Position numbers and translations under genes: made by a program
The notes under the pieces: model-generated
Seen by the model: the letters and a program-made list of their open reading frames with translations, nothing else
The model's database searches: none
What the model was told of the DNA's origin: nothing
Part shown: in pieces, positions 36,531 through 46,373 of the stretch
Layout of the letters: each line of letters starts with the position of its first letter
How positions within the stretch are numbered: position 1 is the first letter of the stretch
NCBI GenBank assembly: GCA_024637305.1
Contig: JAGXFI010000061.1
Span: 1-55,380 of the forward strand
Length of the DNA: 55,380 bases
Origin: Sulfitobacter sp.
GTDB taxonomy: Bacteria; Pseudomonadota; Alphaproteobacteria; Rhodobacterales; Rhodobacteraceae
Reading direction: 5' to 3'

Positions 36531-37211
36531 ATGATGATCCCCACAAGCCACCCCGATGCTTCAGAAATGGCCCGTCTTACGGCCCGTATGCTGTTGGAAA
36601 TCGGCGCGGTACATTTTAACGCGGACGAGCCTTTTACCCTCGCCTCCGGCTTGCCCAGCCCGACCTATATCGACTGCCGCAAACTCATTTCCTATCCGCG
36701 CATCCGCGCCACGCTGATGGATTTCCTGACCGTCACGGTTATGCGCAACGCCGGCTTCGAGGCTTTCGACAACATTGCTGGCGGAGAGACGGCCGGCATT
36801 CCCTTTGCCGCGATGGTCGCTGAACGAATGGCGCTCCCGATGACATATGTGCGCAAGAAACCCAAAGGTTACGGCCGCAATGCTCGCATCGAAGGCGTCA
36901 TGAAAGAGGGCGAGCGGGTTCTGCTGGTCGAAGATCTGACCACCGACGGTGGCTCGAAACTGTCTTTCGTCGATGCGATTCGCGACACCGGCGCAACCTG
37001 CGGGCATACTGCCGTCATTTTCTATTACGGCATCTTTCCAGAAACGGAAAAGACACTTGGGGATCATGGCATTGCCCTGCATTCCTTGTGTACGTGGTGG
37101 GATGTTCTCGCCGAAGCTAAGGCGCAAAAAGCGTTTGGCGCGGCAACGCTGACCGAGGTGGAAAGCTTCCTGAATGCCCCAACGGAATGGCAGGAGGCCC
37201 GGCAAGGTTAA
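36531..37211 (+). CDS. pyrE: Orotate phosphoribosyltransferase
   Basis: PyrE adds ribose phosphate from PRPP to orotate, giving orotidine monophosphate. The 226-residue protein has the family block [22 protein letters not shown] and the PRPP-binding loop [14 protein letters not shown], and [14 protein letters not shown] covers the flexible loop. There are two adjacent ATGs (36531 and 36534); AGGAA stands before both, and the second gives the usual MIPTS start. PyrF is not in the window. Confidence 0.95.
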   Translation: MMIPTSHPDASEMARLTARMLLEIGAVHFNADEPFTLASGLPSPTYIDCRKLISYPRIRATLMDFLTVTVMRNAGFEAFDNIAGGETAGIPFAAMVAERMALPMTYVRKKPKGYGRNARIEGVMKEGERVLLVEDLTTDGGSKLSFVDAIRDTGATCGHTAVIFYYGIFPETEKTLGDHGIALHSLCTWWDVLAEAKAQKAFGAATLTEVESFLNAPTEWQEARQG

Positions 37212-37276
37212 GCTGACCAGGCAGCAAGATGTTGACCTGAACCGCGTGTGCGACGCATTATGTAGTATGCGCAAAC

Positions 37277-37337
37277 CTATCCACAGCCTGTCCACAGCAA
37301 CATACAATTTGCCTAGCACGGTCGCGCTGGCTATCAC
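37277..37337 (+). promoter_or_regulatory. dnaB upstream region with two DnaA-box-like sites and a promoter
   Basis: CTATCCACA (37277-37285, one mismatch to TTATCCACA) and CTGTCCACA (37288-37296, two mismatches) are spaced by 11 bases, one helical turn. A promoter-like TTGCCT (37309-37314) and TATCAC (37332-37337) with a 17-base spacer follows, about 28 bases before the dnaB ATG. DnaA control of dnaB is an inference. Confidence 0.45.
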
Positions 37338-37364
37338 GGCGGCGGGACGACAAAGGGTGGGACA

Positions 37365-38861
37365 ATGAACGAAATATCGTCACTGAACGCGAACCAGATC
37401 GCCGTGCAGGCACCCAACACGATGCCGCACTCCATCGAGGCTGAACAACAGCTTCTGGGGGCAATTCTGACCAACAACGATGTCTATGACCGTGTCGCGG
37501 CGATCATCGCCCCACGCCATTTCTATGATCCGGTGCATTCCCGCATTTATGAAATCGCCGCCGCGCGGATCGCCAAGAACAACCTGGCGTCTCCGGTAAC
37601 GCTCAAGGCGTTTATGGAAGATGACGAAGGCCTGAAGGAGTTGGGCGGTCCGGCCTATCTTGCCCGTCTTGCCGGTGCCGCAATAAGCGCCTTTGCCGTG
37701 CGCGATTATGCGCAGATGATCTACGATCTCGCCGTTCGCCGAGATCTGATAGCCCTTGGGCGCGACATCGCAGCCAAGGCCGCGACCGTCGATGTCGCGT
37801 CGGAACCACGCGAACAGATCGTTGAGGCCGAACAGGCGCTCTACAAACTTGCCGAGCAAGGCCAAACCGAAAGCGGATTTCAGAGCTTTCTCAAGGCTGT
37901 AACGGACGCGGTCAATGTCGCGAATGCCGCCTACCAGCGGGATGGCGGCCTGTCCGGCGTCTCGACCGGTCTCATAGACATGGACAAGAAACTGGGCGGG
38001 CTTCATCGTTCCGACCTCCTGATCCTTGCGGGCCGCCCATCAATGGGCAAGACCTCTCTCGCCACGAATATCGCCTTCAATGTTGCCAAGGCGTACAAGC
38101 GCGGCACCCTCCCGGACGGCTCCGAAGGGGCCGTAGACGGCGGTGTCGTGGGCTTTTATTCTCTGGAGATGAGCGCCGAACAGCTTGCCGCGCGCATCCT
38201 GTCGGAAGCTGCGGAGATCCCGAGCCAGCAGATCCGTTCCGGCGACATGACAGAGGTCGAATTTCGTCGCTTCGTCGATGCAGCCAAGGCGCTCGAAGCC
38301 TGCCCGCTTTATATCGACGATACGCCCGCCCTGCCGATCAGCCAGCTTGCCGCGCGCGCACGAAGGCTGAAGCGGACGCATGGTCTGGACGTCTTGATTG
38401 TGGACTACCTGCAACTGGTGCGAGGCACCGGCAAGAACGAGAACCGCGTGAACGAGATTTCCGAGATCACGATGGGGCTCAAGGCCATCGCCAAGGAACT
38501 CGACATCCCCGTCATCGCCCTGTCGCAGCTAAGCCGTCAGGTCGAAAACCGAGAAGACAAGCGCCCGCAGCTGTCAGATCTGCGCGAATCCGGTTCTATC
38601 GAGCAGGACGCGGACGTCGTGATGTTCGTGTTCCGCGAGGAATATTACAAGGAACGCGAGAAACCAGGCGATCACGAGCTGGAAAAGATGGCCATGTGGC
38701 AAGAAGAGATGGAGCGCCTGCACGGCCGCGCCGAAGTCGTGATCGGCAAACAGCGTCACGGCCCGATTGGCACGGTCGACCTGAGTTTCGAGGGTCGCTT
38801 CACCCGCTTTGGCAACCTCGTGAAGCCATGGCAGCAAAACGCGGACGATCAGGAGTTCTGA
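37365..38861 (+). CDS. dnaB: Replicative DNA helicase
   Basis: DnaB is the hexameric 5'-3' helicase that unwinds the replication fork and loads with DnaA and DnaC-type factors. The 498 residues have an N-terminal primase-interaction domain (SIEAEQQLLGAILTNN) and a RecA-like C-terminal domain with Walker A AGRPSMGKTSL near residue 222, Walker B VLIVDYLQLV near 341, and the SDLRESGSIEQDADVVMF block. AAAGGGTGGGACA precedes the ATG. No intein was seen. It is separated from pyrE by 153 bases with its own promoter candidate. Confidence 0.97.
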   Translation: MNEISSLNANQIAVQAPNTMPHSIEAEQQLLGAILTNNDVYDRVAAIIAPRHFYDPVHSRIYEIAAARIAKNNLASPVTLKAFMEDDEGLKELGGPAYLARLAGAAISAFAVRDYAQMIYDLAVRRDLIALGRDIAAKAATVDVASEPREQIVEAEQALYKLAEQGQTESGFQSFLKAVTDAVNVANAAYQRDGGLSGVSTGLIDMDKKLGGLHRSDLLILAGRPSMGKTSLATNIAFNVAKAYKRGTLPDGSEGAVDGGVVGFYSLEMSAEQLAARILSEAAEIPSQQIRSGDMTEVEFRRFVDAAKALEACPLYIDDTPALPISQLAARARRLKRTHGLDVLIVDYLQLVRGTGKNENRVNEISEITMGLKAIAKELDIPVIALSQLSRQVENREDKRPQLSDLRESGSIEQDADVVMFVFREEYYKEREKPGDHELEKMAMWQEEMERLHGRAEVVIGKQRHGPIGTVDLSFEGRFTRFGNLVKPWQQNADDQEF

Positions 38862-38909
38862 TCTCAACGCCACACAAGCGAGCCGATCTGTATCAAACCG
38901 ATAAAGGCG

Positions 38910-39617
38910 TCAGCCCGCCGCCGCGCGCGCGATTTCGTCGGGCGACAATCCGTATTTCTCGGCGAACCTGCGACGCGCAGAAATGAGACGCGGATCATCC
39001 GGGCGCATACCCAAGGTTCGAATGAATTCGATCCTTTGCTGGGATTTCAGCGTCTCCCGGTCGATGTCCGTTCCAAAGAAGCGGTCGATCACTTCACCTC
39101 CCGGACTGACGTGAAACCACTTTGAAAAGTCGCGGAAATGGTGCTGGTTGTGCAAAACGGTCACATGCCGCTCCACTGCCGTCTTGGGCACCGTCAGATG
39201 CGCCGTCATGTGAAACCACTCATATCCCAGAAAGGTCAGGACACCGCCAATCGGAACGATAGCTAACGCGATCCAGAAAGCCGTCTCGACACCGAAAGCG
39301 GCCAACAGACCCCAAAGCAGGCCAAAATTGCCCAAAAGCATCGGGACCGCGACCCAGACCGGCACGAAGAACAGCGCGTGGTTCACAGGAAAGTCGTGAT
39401 GACCGTAATGCGCACGGTAAAGCAGGTCGAACTGCCATTGGCAGCGCGGCGGCCGAAGATGAAAGACAAACCGGTGCAGATTGTATTCATTGAGCATTTG
39501 CGCCGCGATACCCAGCGGCACGAGAATCCAGACCCAAAGCGGCCCCGACAGCGCCAAAATCAGAACGCTGCCCGCGCAACACGCCGCCATCACTGGGACA
39601 GCGGCGTGCGAAAACAT
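38910..39617 (-). CDS. Fatty acid hydroxylase/sterol desaturase superfamily membrane protein
   Basis: The 235-residue integral membrane protein has the histidine clusters of this di-iron family: HRFVFH, HYGHH, EWFHMTAH and HNQHH. These bind two iron atoms for oxygen-dependent hydroxylation or desaturation of a lipid. Four or more membrane helices surround them. I choose ATG 39617, with AGGA close before it and 22 bases after the hydrolase stop. The frame is open further upstream but overlaps that gene. Substrate unknown; hopanoid, carotenoid and fatty-acid roles are all possible. Confidence 0.85.
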   Translation of the reverse strand: MFSHAAVPVMAACCAGSVLILALSGPLWVWILVPLGIAAQMLNEYNLHRFVFHLRPPRCQWQFDLLYRAHYGHHDFPVNHALFFVPVWVAVPMLLGNFGLLWGLLAAFGVETAFWIALAIVPIGGVLTFLGYEWFHMTAHLTVPKTAVERHVTVLHNQHHFRDFSKWFHVSPGGEVIDRFFGTDIDRETLKSQQRIEFIRTLGMRPDDPRLISARRRFAEKYGLSPDEIARAAAG

Positions 39618-39639
39618 AATCCTGAGACGCGAAATGGCG

Positions 39640-40962
39640 TTACTCCCCTGCTTGCAACACCTCATACCGCAACCCTTTGGCGGTGCCCTCGGGGAAGCCT
39701 TCCCAATAGGTGTGATCCTCTTTGGCCGTGCCGTCTTCGTTCATTGACCAGACGCCGTCGTTTGACGATTCAATCAAATCAAGGAATACGCCCTTTTCAT
39801 CCTCACCTTTCAGCTCGCGATCCAGCCAGACGGTCACGAAATGCTGCGCGATGTTGTTCATGCGTGTCGTGTCCCAAACCGCATCGGTGTAATGCGCGGA
39901 AATGTTGAAGCCTTTATCCTCATTGAAATAATAGCTTTCAGCCGGTGCAGGCATCGGGGCTCCTGAATTGTGGCCCCCGTTTTCGTATGTAAGCAAGGCA
40001 CGGTCCACACCCGTAGCCCCTTGCCAGATCGCCCGGACGCCATTCTCGTAAAGAGAAATGTCATCTTGTGAGCCGGCGATGAACAGCATCGGGATCTGGA
40101 TGCCCGACAGACCTTCCGCGTCCCAAAAGCCGGTATTCATGCCCCAGGGTCCGAACGCAACCGCTGTCTTGATCCGCGGATCAGGCAATCTGTCATGGGT
40201 TTCCGATCCGGTCTGGTGAATGCCAAGCGTGCCATGAGGCGCGCCCCACCCATACCCGACAGACGCCTCGGTGACCCCGCCGCCCGCCGTTATGATCGCG
40301 CCATATCCGCCCATCGAATAGCCGATGAGGCCGGTGTTCTGCGCATCATACAGTCCCGCCATGCCAGAGCTTTCATCACCGCTCATCTGTGCCATTTGCT
40401 CGAGCACGAACAGCTGGTCAAGCGAACGGTTCACCAGCGTCGAGCCGAACGCAGCCTGCGTTCGGTAAGTCGAATCGGTGTGGTCGATAGAGGCCACGAC
40501 ATAGCCCTTGGACGCAATATTCTCGGCCAGATGCGACATCAGGAACCGGTTTCCGGGGTATCCGTGGCTGATCAACACCAAAGGATAAGGCTCGGCTACT
40601 TCAGCAGGTGCGGCATCGCGCATCGCGCGACCCTGCAGCGTCACTTCGGTCGTCCCGTCGCGCAGATAGGCGCGAACCGATGTGTCCCCCGACGCGCCTT
40701 CGGCCGCCGGATACCAGACCTCGACGGTAAGCGGACGGTCATAGCGCGGCAGCGGATCAGGTTTGTCCGCCGCAGGGTCAATGGCCAATATGTTGACCTG
40801 ATCCTTGTTGACCATTTCAAACTGCCGCACGCCGATGGGCAATGCGCCATAGGCTGAAAGTTCGGGTGCGCCGGGTAGCTGACCGTCGATTCTGTTCTCT
40901 GCAAGCAGCGGTGTCGCGGCCGTGGCGGCAACAATTGCTGCCTTCATGGCAATCTGTCTCAT
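39640..40962 (-). CDS. Exported alpha/beta hydrolase (dienelactone hydrolase / PAF-acetylhydrolase-like)
   Basis: The 440-residue protein has a signal peptide (residues 1-22, MRQIAMKAAIVAATAATPLLA), so it is periplasmic or secreted. Catalytic elements are the oxyanion segment LISHGYPGNR, the nucleophile Ser in LIGYSMGGYG near residue 215, and the His in YENGGHNSG. The extra C-terminal part (about 350-440) is acidic and without a known domain. The start ATG 40962 has GGGAGAG before it. An in-frame start 66 codons upstream would reach alr, which is divergent, so I reject it. Ester substrate unknown. Confidence 0.84.
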   Translation of the reverse strand: MRQIAMKAAIVAATAATPLLAENRIDGQLPGAPELSAYGALPIGVRQFEMVNKDQVNILAIDPAADKPDPLPRYDRPLTVEVWYPAAEGASGDTSVRAYLRDGTTEVTLQGRAMRDAAPAEVAEPYPLVLISHGYPGNRFLMSHLAENIASKGYVVASIDHTDSTYRTQAAFGSTLVNRSLDQLFVLEQMAQMSGDESSGMAGLYDAQNTGLIGYSMGGYGAIITAGGGVTEASVGYGWGAPHGTLGIHQTGSETHDRLPDPRIKTAVAFGPWGMNTGFWDAEGLSGIQIPMLFIAGSQDDISLYENGVRAIWQGATGVDRALLTYENGGHNSGAPMPAPAESYYFNEDKGFNISAHYTDAVWDTTRMNNIAQHFVTVWLDRELKGEDEKGVFLDLIESSNDGVWSMNEDGTAKEDHTYWEGFPEGTAKGLRYEVLQAGE

Positions 40963-41062
40963 GGTGGCTCTCCCTGTTATTATCTGATGCAACCTTAAGG
41001 CACATAAGCGATAACGCATCAACCGCTTGACGAGGCCGCTCCGTCTCTGCAAACCGCTGCAC

Positions 41063-42097
41063 ATGAGCACCGCGACCCTGACAATTGATCTCTCCGCAAT
41101 CGCTGCCAACTGGCGCGCCCTCGACAAGCTTTCGGAGGCCGAAACCGGGGCCGTCGTCAAGGCGGACGCCTATGGGCTTGGCCTTGACAAGGTCGCCACC
41201 ACGCTGGCCACGACGGGTGCCCGCCAGTTTTTCGTCGCCGTCGCCGAAGAAGGGCTGGCCTTGCGGCGCGTCCTGGGACCGGGGCCGGCGATATACGTTT
41301 TTTCGGGTCATATGCCGGGGGATGCGGAACTGATCCGAAGCGCCGATCTGGTTCCGATGATCAATTCCGTCGATCAGATGCTGCTGCATGTCGAGCAATT
41401 GCCGGGCCATCCTTTCGGCCTGCAACTGGATACCGGCATGAACCGGCTGGGGATGGAGCCTGCCGAATGGTCGGCACTTCGCGACATCGCCTTGGCCCAG
41501 AATCCGCGTCTGATCCTCTCTCACCTCGCCTGTGCGGACGATCCGGCACATCCGATGAACGCCCATCAACTGGCTGAATTCCACGCCATGACCGACGGGT
41601 TGGACACCCCGCGTTCATTCGCGGCGACGGGCGGCACGCTGCTGGGGGACGCCTATCATTTCGACATGACCCGTCCGGGCATCGGCCTTTATGGCGGCCT
41701 GCCTTTCATCGACGCGGTTCCGGTGGTGACACTTGACGTGCCGGTCATTCAGGTCCGTGACCTCGTTGCCGGTGAGCCAGTCGGCTATGGCAACACATGG
41801 ACGGCACAGCGACCGTCACGAATTGCGACCATCGCCGCCGGTTACGCAGACGGATTGATCCGCGCGATGGGGCCCAAGGCATCGCTGACGGCCGAAGGGC
41901 GCCGGTGTCCTGTCGTCGGGCGCGTATCAATGGATCTCGTGACAGTGGATGTCACCGAACTGGGCTACGACCCGCTGTCGCTGCAATTGCTCGGCCTGCA
42001 CCAGTCGGTCGATACCGTAGCGGAGTTTGCCGACACCATCGGGTATGAGATACTCACGTCGCTGGGCGGGCGCTATAGCCGGGTTTGGCTGACATGA
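41063..42097 (+). CDS. alr: Alanine racemase
   Basis: Alr makes D-alanine for peptidoglycan with pyridoxal phosphate. The 344-residue enzyme has the cofactor Lys33 in [10 protein letters not shown] and the C-terminal beta-domain with the second catalytic Tyr region, GYGNTW. Other blocks are [10 protein letters not shown] and [14 protein letters not shown]. It is at the short end for the family but looks complete. I use ATG 41063 ([13 protein letters not shown]), the family start. The stop overlaps the permease start as ATGA. Confidence 0.95.
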   Translation: MSTATLTIDLSAIAANWRALDKLSEAETGAVVKADAYGLGLDKVATTLATTGARQFFVAVAEEGLALRRVLGPGPAIYVFSGHMPGDAELIRSADLVPMINSVDQMLLHVEQLPGHPFGLQLDTGMNRLGMEPAEWSALRDIALAQNPRLILSHLACADDPAHPMNAHQLAEFHAMTDGLDTPRSFAATGGTLLGDAYHFDMTRPGIGLYGGLPFIDAVPVVTLDVPVIQVRDLVAGEPVGYGNTWTAQRPSRIATIAAGYADGLIRAMGPKASLTAEGRRCPVVGRVSMDLVTVDVTELGYDPLSLQLLGLHQSVDTVAEFADTIGYEILTSLGGRYSRVWLT

Positions 42098-42879
42098 ACC
42101 TTGGGCTCAAGCTCCTCGCGGCGCTCGGACGGGCAGTTTTGCGGGGGCTTCGAGCCATCGGTTCCGTGACGCTCTTTGCGCTGGAAACCGCGCGTCATAT
42201 CGTGACACCGCCATTCTATCCCCGCGCCTTTCGCAGCGCTCTGATGCAGATCGGCTGGCTGTCGCTGCCCGTGATCGGACTTACCGCGCTTTTTACCGGC
42301 GGCGCGCTGGTGCTTCAGATTTACGCAGGTGGCGCACGGTTCGACGCACAGGCCGTGGTGCCGCAAATCGTCGCCATCGGCATGGTGCGCGAACTCGGGC
42401 CGGTCCTCGTCGGTCTCATGGTGGCGGCGCGGGTCACCACCTCCATCGCCGCCGAGATCGCAACGATGAAAGTGACCGAACAGATCGACGCGTTGATAAC
42501 CCTTTCGACCGATCCGATGAAATACCTCACCGCCCCGCGGGTCCTTGCAGGAACCCTGACTGTGCCAGTCCTTGTCGCGGTGGGCGATACCATCGGCATC
42601 ATGGGTGGCTACGGCGTAGCCACCGGCACGCTGGGTTTCAACGCGGCTTCCTATCTGCGCGATACCGTTCATTTTATCGAGCCTCTGGATATCGCCACAT
42701 CGCTCACCAAGGGGGCTGCCTTTGGATATATCGCAACAATGATGGGCTGCTATTACGGCCTGCGCGCGAGCCGCGGTGCCATGGGTGTGGGCCTTGCGAC
42801 CAAAGGGGCCGTAGAATACGCCGCCGTCCTTATCCTTGCCGCGAACTTCGCGCTGACAAGCGTGTTCTTCGCCCAATGA
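42094..42879 (+). CDS. mlaE: MlaE-family ABC transporter permease
   Basis: The 261-residue protein is the membrane subunit of an Mla/Ttg2-type importer or exporter that moves phospholipids or related lipids between the membranes. It has the family blocks [31 protein letters not shown] and [18 protein letters not shown], and about five membrane helices. The start overlaps alr, the stop overlaps the ATPase gene by 4 bases. An MCE-domain substrate-binding gene (mlaD) is not next to it here, which is unusual for a complete system. Confidence 0.9.
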   Translation: MNLGLKLLAALGRAVLRGLRAIGSVTLFALETARHIVTPPFYPRAFRSALMQIGWLSLPVIGLTALFTGGALVLQIYAGGARFDAQAVVPQIVAIGMVRELGPVLVGLMVAARVTTSIAAEIATMKVTEQIDALITLSTDPMKYLTAPRVLAGTLTVPVLVAVGDTIGIMGGYGVATGTLGFNAASYLRDTVHFIEPLDIATSLTKGAAFGYIATMMGCYYGLRASRGAMGVGLATKGAVEYAAVLILAANFALTSVFFAQ

Positions 42880-43598
42880 TTGTTCTCGACACACTCCGCA
42901 AATCCTTTGGTTCACGCCCGGTGCTGCGGGGCGTAAGCCTTCGGGTGCCAAAGGGCCACTCCATGGTGGTCATTGGCCCCTCAGGCGCGGGGAAATCGAT
43001 CATGCTCAAATGCGCCATCGGGCTCACCCAACCCGATAGTGGTACCGTCACGCTGGCGAATACACGTATCACCCCGGCCAGCCGCGCGCGCCTGATGCCG
43101 CAAACCGGTGTGCTTTTTCAGGGTGCGGCATTGTTTGACAGCCTGCCGATCTGGGAAAACGTCGCATTCACCCTTCTCCGACAGATGTCGCGCGCGCGCG
43201 CCCGCGCGGCTGCAATAGAAAAGCTTGCCCGCGTCGGACTCAGCGCCGATGTCGCCGACCGTCTGCCCTCCGAATTGTCGGGTGGCATGCGAAAGCGCGC
43301 CGGTCTTGCCCGCGCCATTGCCAATGAACCCCAGTTGATGTTTTTCGATGAACCAACGACAGGTCTCGACCCCGTCATGGCAGGCAAGATCAACCGTCTT
43401 ATCCGCGAGGTCGTGACCGAACTGGGGGCTACGGCCCTGACCATTACCCACGACATCACGACCGTTCAAACCGTTGCCGATGATGTGGCGTTTCTGTGCG
43501 AAGGCAAAGTTCGCTGGACGGGCGAAGCCGCAACCCTGAACGAAACCGAGGACCCCAAGCTTCGGGCGTTCCTCGCTGGCAGATCGGAAGACGAATGA
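42876..43598 (+). CDS. mlaF: MlaF-family ABC transporter ATPase
   Basis: The 240-residue ATPase has Walker A GPSGAGKSIM near residue 32, the signature LSGGMRKRAGLARAI near 130, Walker B LMFFDEPTTGLDP near 155, and an H-loop THD. It pairs with the permease just upstream. The GGMRKR form of the signature is typical of the Mla subfamily. The lipid substrate and direction are not fixed by sequence. Confidence 0.92.
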   Translation: MIVLDTLRKSFGSRPVLRGVSLRVPKGHSMVVIGPSGAGKSIMLKCAIGLTQPDSGTVTLANTRITPASRARLMPQTGVLFQGAALFDSLPIWENVAFTLLRQMSRARARAAAIEKLARVGLSADVADRLPSELSGGMRKRAGLARAIANEPQLMFFDEPTTGLDPVMAGKINRLIREVVTELGATALTITHDITTVQTVADDVAFLCEGKVRWTGEAATLNETEDPKLRAFLAGRSEDE

Positions 43599-43683
43599 CG
43601 CATCGACTGGACGGGCGCGGAATCCCGCCGCAAGGCACCGACATGCCCGGGGCAGCGTCGATGCCTGACAAAAGGTCTGCTGC

Positions 43684-44145
43684 ATGATCCGCTATGCCAA
43701 TCTTGCGTTGCTGATCCTTTATCCTGTGGCGTGGTATGCCCCGCTGGTGCGCGCAGGGCTGCTGCCGCTGTTCTCCCTCAGCGAAATTTCCGTCCTGACG
43801 GGTCTGCAATCGCTGTGGGCTTCTGACATTTTCCTCGCCCTGATCGTCACCGCATTCGCGCTTTTTGCCCCGTACCTGAAAACCATAGGTCTGGGCTTGC
43901 TGCATTTTGGTTTTCTCAGCCCCCGCGCCCTGCCCGCCCTGCATCTCTTGGGCAAGCTGGCGATGGCGGATATTTTCCTGATCGCGCTCTACATTACGCT
44001 ATCGAGGGGAATCGGCGTGGGCCGCATCGAAACCGCCTGGGGTCTTTACCTCTTTTCGGGCTGTATCCTTGCGTCGCTCTGGATCAGCTGGCGGACGGAG
44101 CGGGCGCTGGCATCAGACCCGTTGACGTTCGGCCCGCATCACTAG
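43684..44145 (+). CDS. PqiA-like membrane protein
   Basis: The 153-residue protein has four membrane helices and resembles one repeat of paraquat-inducible protein A. It shares the ASDIFLALIVTAFALFAPYLK and LLGKLAMADIFLIALYI segments that mark the family. PqiA works with MCE proteins in lipid transport across the envelope, which fits the ABC genes before it. The zinc-ribbon cysteines of classical PqiA are missing. It begins 85 bases after the ATPase stop and ends 10 bases before radA. Confidence 0.82.
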   Translation: MIRYANLALLILYPVAWYAPLVRAGLLPLFSLSEISVLTGLQSLWASDIFLALIVTAFALFAPYLKTIGLGLLHFGFLSPRALPALHLLGKLAMADIFLIALYITLSRGIGVGRIETAWGLYLFSGCILASLWISWRTERALASDPLTFGPHH

Positions 44146-44155
44146 AAAAGCGCAC

Positions 44156-45523
44156 ATGGCCAAAGCAACCACCACCTTCAGCTGTACCAAATGCGCCGCG
44201 ACCTACCCGAAATGGTCGGGTCGTTGCGACAATTGCGGCGAATGGAATTCCATCATCGAGGACAAGGGCCTAAGCGCAGGTCCACCATCCAAATCCCTGG
44301 GCAACAAGCGCGGCAACGCGATGACGCTGTCGGATCTGTCCAGCCATGAAGATCCGCCGCCACGAACCGAATCCGGTCTGGCGGAGCTCGACCGTGTTCT
44401 GGGCGGAGGTCTCGTTCCCGCGTCGGCGATCCTTGTGGGCGGCGACCCCGGCATCGGAAAATCGACGCTGCTGCTGCAAGCCGCCGGTGCATTTGCGAAC
44501 CGTGGTCTCAGCACAGTCTACATCTCGGGCGAAGAAGCCTCGGCGCAGGTCCGCATGCGCGCACAGCGCCTTGGTCTGTCGGACGCGCCCGTGCGCCTTG
44601 CCGCAGAAACCAACCTGCGCGACATCCTGACAACGCTCGAGGCGGAGCGCCCGCAACTGGCGATCATCGATTCGATCCAGACGATGTGGGCCGACAACGT
44701 CGACAGCGCACCAGGATCGGTCAGCCAAGTCCGCGCCGCAGCCCATGAGCTGACCAGTTTCGCCAAACGCCGGGGCACCTCCGTCATTCTTGTGGGCCAT
44801 GTCACCAAGGACGGCCAGATCGCGGGCCCCCGCGTCGTTGAACATATGGTCGACACCGTTCTCTATTTCGAGGGAGAGCGTGGCCACCAGTTCCGAATTC
44901 TGCGGTCAGTCAAGAACCGTTTCGGCCCCGCCGACGAGATCGGCGTTTTCGAAATGACGGGACGTGGTCTTGCCGAAGTGTCGAACCCCTCGGCGCTGTT
45001 CTTGTCGGAACGGGGCGAACCCTCTGCGGGGTCGGTCGTCTTTGCCGGCGTCGAAGGCACGCGCCCGGTGCTGGTCGAGCTTCAGGCGCTCGTCGCCCCT
45101 TCGCCGCACAGCCAGCCGCGCCGCGCGGTCGTCGGCTGGGATAGCAGCCGCCTTGCCATGATCCTCGCCGTGCTTGAGGCGCGTTGCGGGATCCCGTTTG
45201 CGGGGCTAGATGTCTATCTGAACGTAGCCGGCGGCATGAAGATTTCCGAACCCGCCGCCGATCTTGCCGTCGCCGCCGCGCTGCTGAGCGCGCGCGAAGA
45301 CGTAGCCCTTCCGGCGGAAACCGTGGTTTTTGGGGAACTCAGCCTGTCGGGTGCGCTGCGTCCCGCCACCCAGACTGAAAATAGGTTGAAAGAAGCTCAG
45401 AAACTTGGTTTTACCTCCGCAATCGCTCCGAAAGGCGGCAAGCCTGTGGGTGTGGACGGTATCACGCTCAGACCGATGGGTGATCTGACCGGATTTGTGG
45501 GCGAAATTTTCGGGGCGGGTTGA
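44156..45523 (+). CDS. radA: DNA repair protein RadA
   Basis: RadA helps branch migration and processing of recombination intermediates. The 455 residues contain the N-terminal zinc finger with Cys10, Cys13, Cys24 and Cys27 (FSCTKCAATYPKWSG start), Walker A GGDPGIGKST (95-104), the RadA-specific KNRFGP block near 255, and a C-terminal Lon-type domain (AVVGWDSSRLAMILAV onward). RadA is also linked to natural transformation in several bacteria, which may be of interest given comEC in this window. No SOS box was seen before it. Confidence 0.96.
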   Translation: MAKATTTFSCTKCAATYPKWSGRCDNCGEWNSIIEDKGLSAGPPSKSLGNKRGNAMTLSDLSSHEDPPPRTESGLAELDRVLGGGLVPASAILVGGDPGIGKSTLLLQAAGAFANRGLSTVYISGEEASAQVRMRAQRLGLSDAPVRLAAETNLRDILTTLEAERPQLAIIDSIQTMWADNVDSAPGSVSQVRAAAHELTSFAKRRGTSVILVGHVTKDGQIAGPRVVEHMVDTVLYFEGERGHQFRILRSVKNRFGPADEIGVFEMTGRGLAEVSNPSALFLSERGEPSAGSVVFAGVEGTRPVLVELQALVAPSPHSQPRRAVVGWDSSRLAMILAVLEARCGIPFAGLDVYLNVAGGMKISEPAADLAVAAALLSAREDVALPAETVVFGELSLSGALRPATQTENRLKEAQKLGFTSAIAPKGGKPVGVDGITLRPMGDLTGFVGEIFGAG

Positions 45524-45577
45524 ACCGCACCTCTATCGGGACAGACCGGCACTGCCGGCGCAGAAAGGCAAGACTGC

Positions 45578-46132
45578 ATGGAAGGTTTCACCCTTATCGA
45601 CGGCGTTGTCGCGCTCGTCATCGTGATGTCTGCGCTGTTGGCTTACGGTCGAGGACTGGTTCGCGAACTGATGGCCATCGTCGGCTGGGTCGCCGCCGCC
45701 GTTCTCGCCTATCTGCTCGCCCCTCAGGTAGAGCCGCTGGTCCGCGAATTGCCTGTGGTCGGTGAATTCCTTGCCGACAGTTGCGAGCTTTCGATCATCG
45801 GGGCGTTCACACTTGTCCTCGCGGTGACGCTCATCATCGTTTCGCTTTTCACACCGTTGTTTTCATCATTGGTGCAACGTTCCGTTCTTGGCGGAATCGA
45901 TCAGGGGCTCGGGTTCGTCTTTGGGGTTGCGCGCGGGATTCTGTTGGTTGCCATTGCGTTTTTCGTCTATTCGACGGTCATTTCCAGCCAGAGCTTTACC
46001 ATCGTGGACGAAAGCCGTTCCGCTCTGGTCTTTGGCCGATTTTCCGAAAGAATTCAGAATCAGGATCCTGATCAGGCACTTGGCTGGATCACGGGCCGTT
46101 ACGAAGATCTGGTTGCCAGCTGCGGACAATGA
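45578..46132 (+). CDS. cvpA: CvpA family membrane protein
   Basis: The 184-residue protein has four membrane helices, starting FTLIDGVVALVIVMSALLAYGRG, which marks the CvpA family of the inner membrane (needed for colicin V production in E. coli). It commonly lies before purF, as here, but one extra gene now intervenes. The C-terminal 60 residues are soluble (ERIQNQDPDQALGWITGRYEDL). The start at 45578 follows 54 bases after radA with AGAAAGG before it. Function remains poorly defined in general. Confidence 0.88.
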   Translation: MEGFTLIDGVVALVIVMSALLAYGRGLVRELMAIVGWVAAAVLAYLLAPQVEPLVRELPVVGEFLADSCELSIIGAFTLVLAVTLIIVSLFTPLFSSLVQRSVLGGIDQGLGFVFGVARGILLVAIAFFVYSTVISSQSFTIVDESRSALVFGRFSERIQNQDPDQALGWITGRYEDLVASCGQ

Positions 46133-46373
46133 CGAAGCACCGCCGTGATTCGCTTGCGGTCTTGCGGCATCGCTACAGCCACCCGAACGACCTCCAAACG
46201 TTAACAAGACCTTACTGCACGTCTCCGCAACTGGCGTAATCGCCAGCCTGCCGCATGACTGGTGCGTGAACGCGCCCAGTGGCTTGGTTTGGCCAGCTTT
46301 GTGACGAAAAAGCGGCATAATCGTGCAGCAATCCTAGTGTCAGATCAAACACAAACCGACAGAGGATTTCACC

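Noticed and set aside
40980-41015. Interleaved short repeats TTATC/GATAA and TGATGC/GCATCA between the exported hydrolase gene and alr
   Set aside because: The arms are only 5-6 bp with wide spacing. Such matches are expected by chance in a 100-base divergent region.
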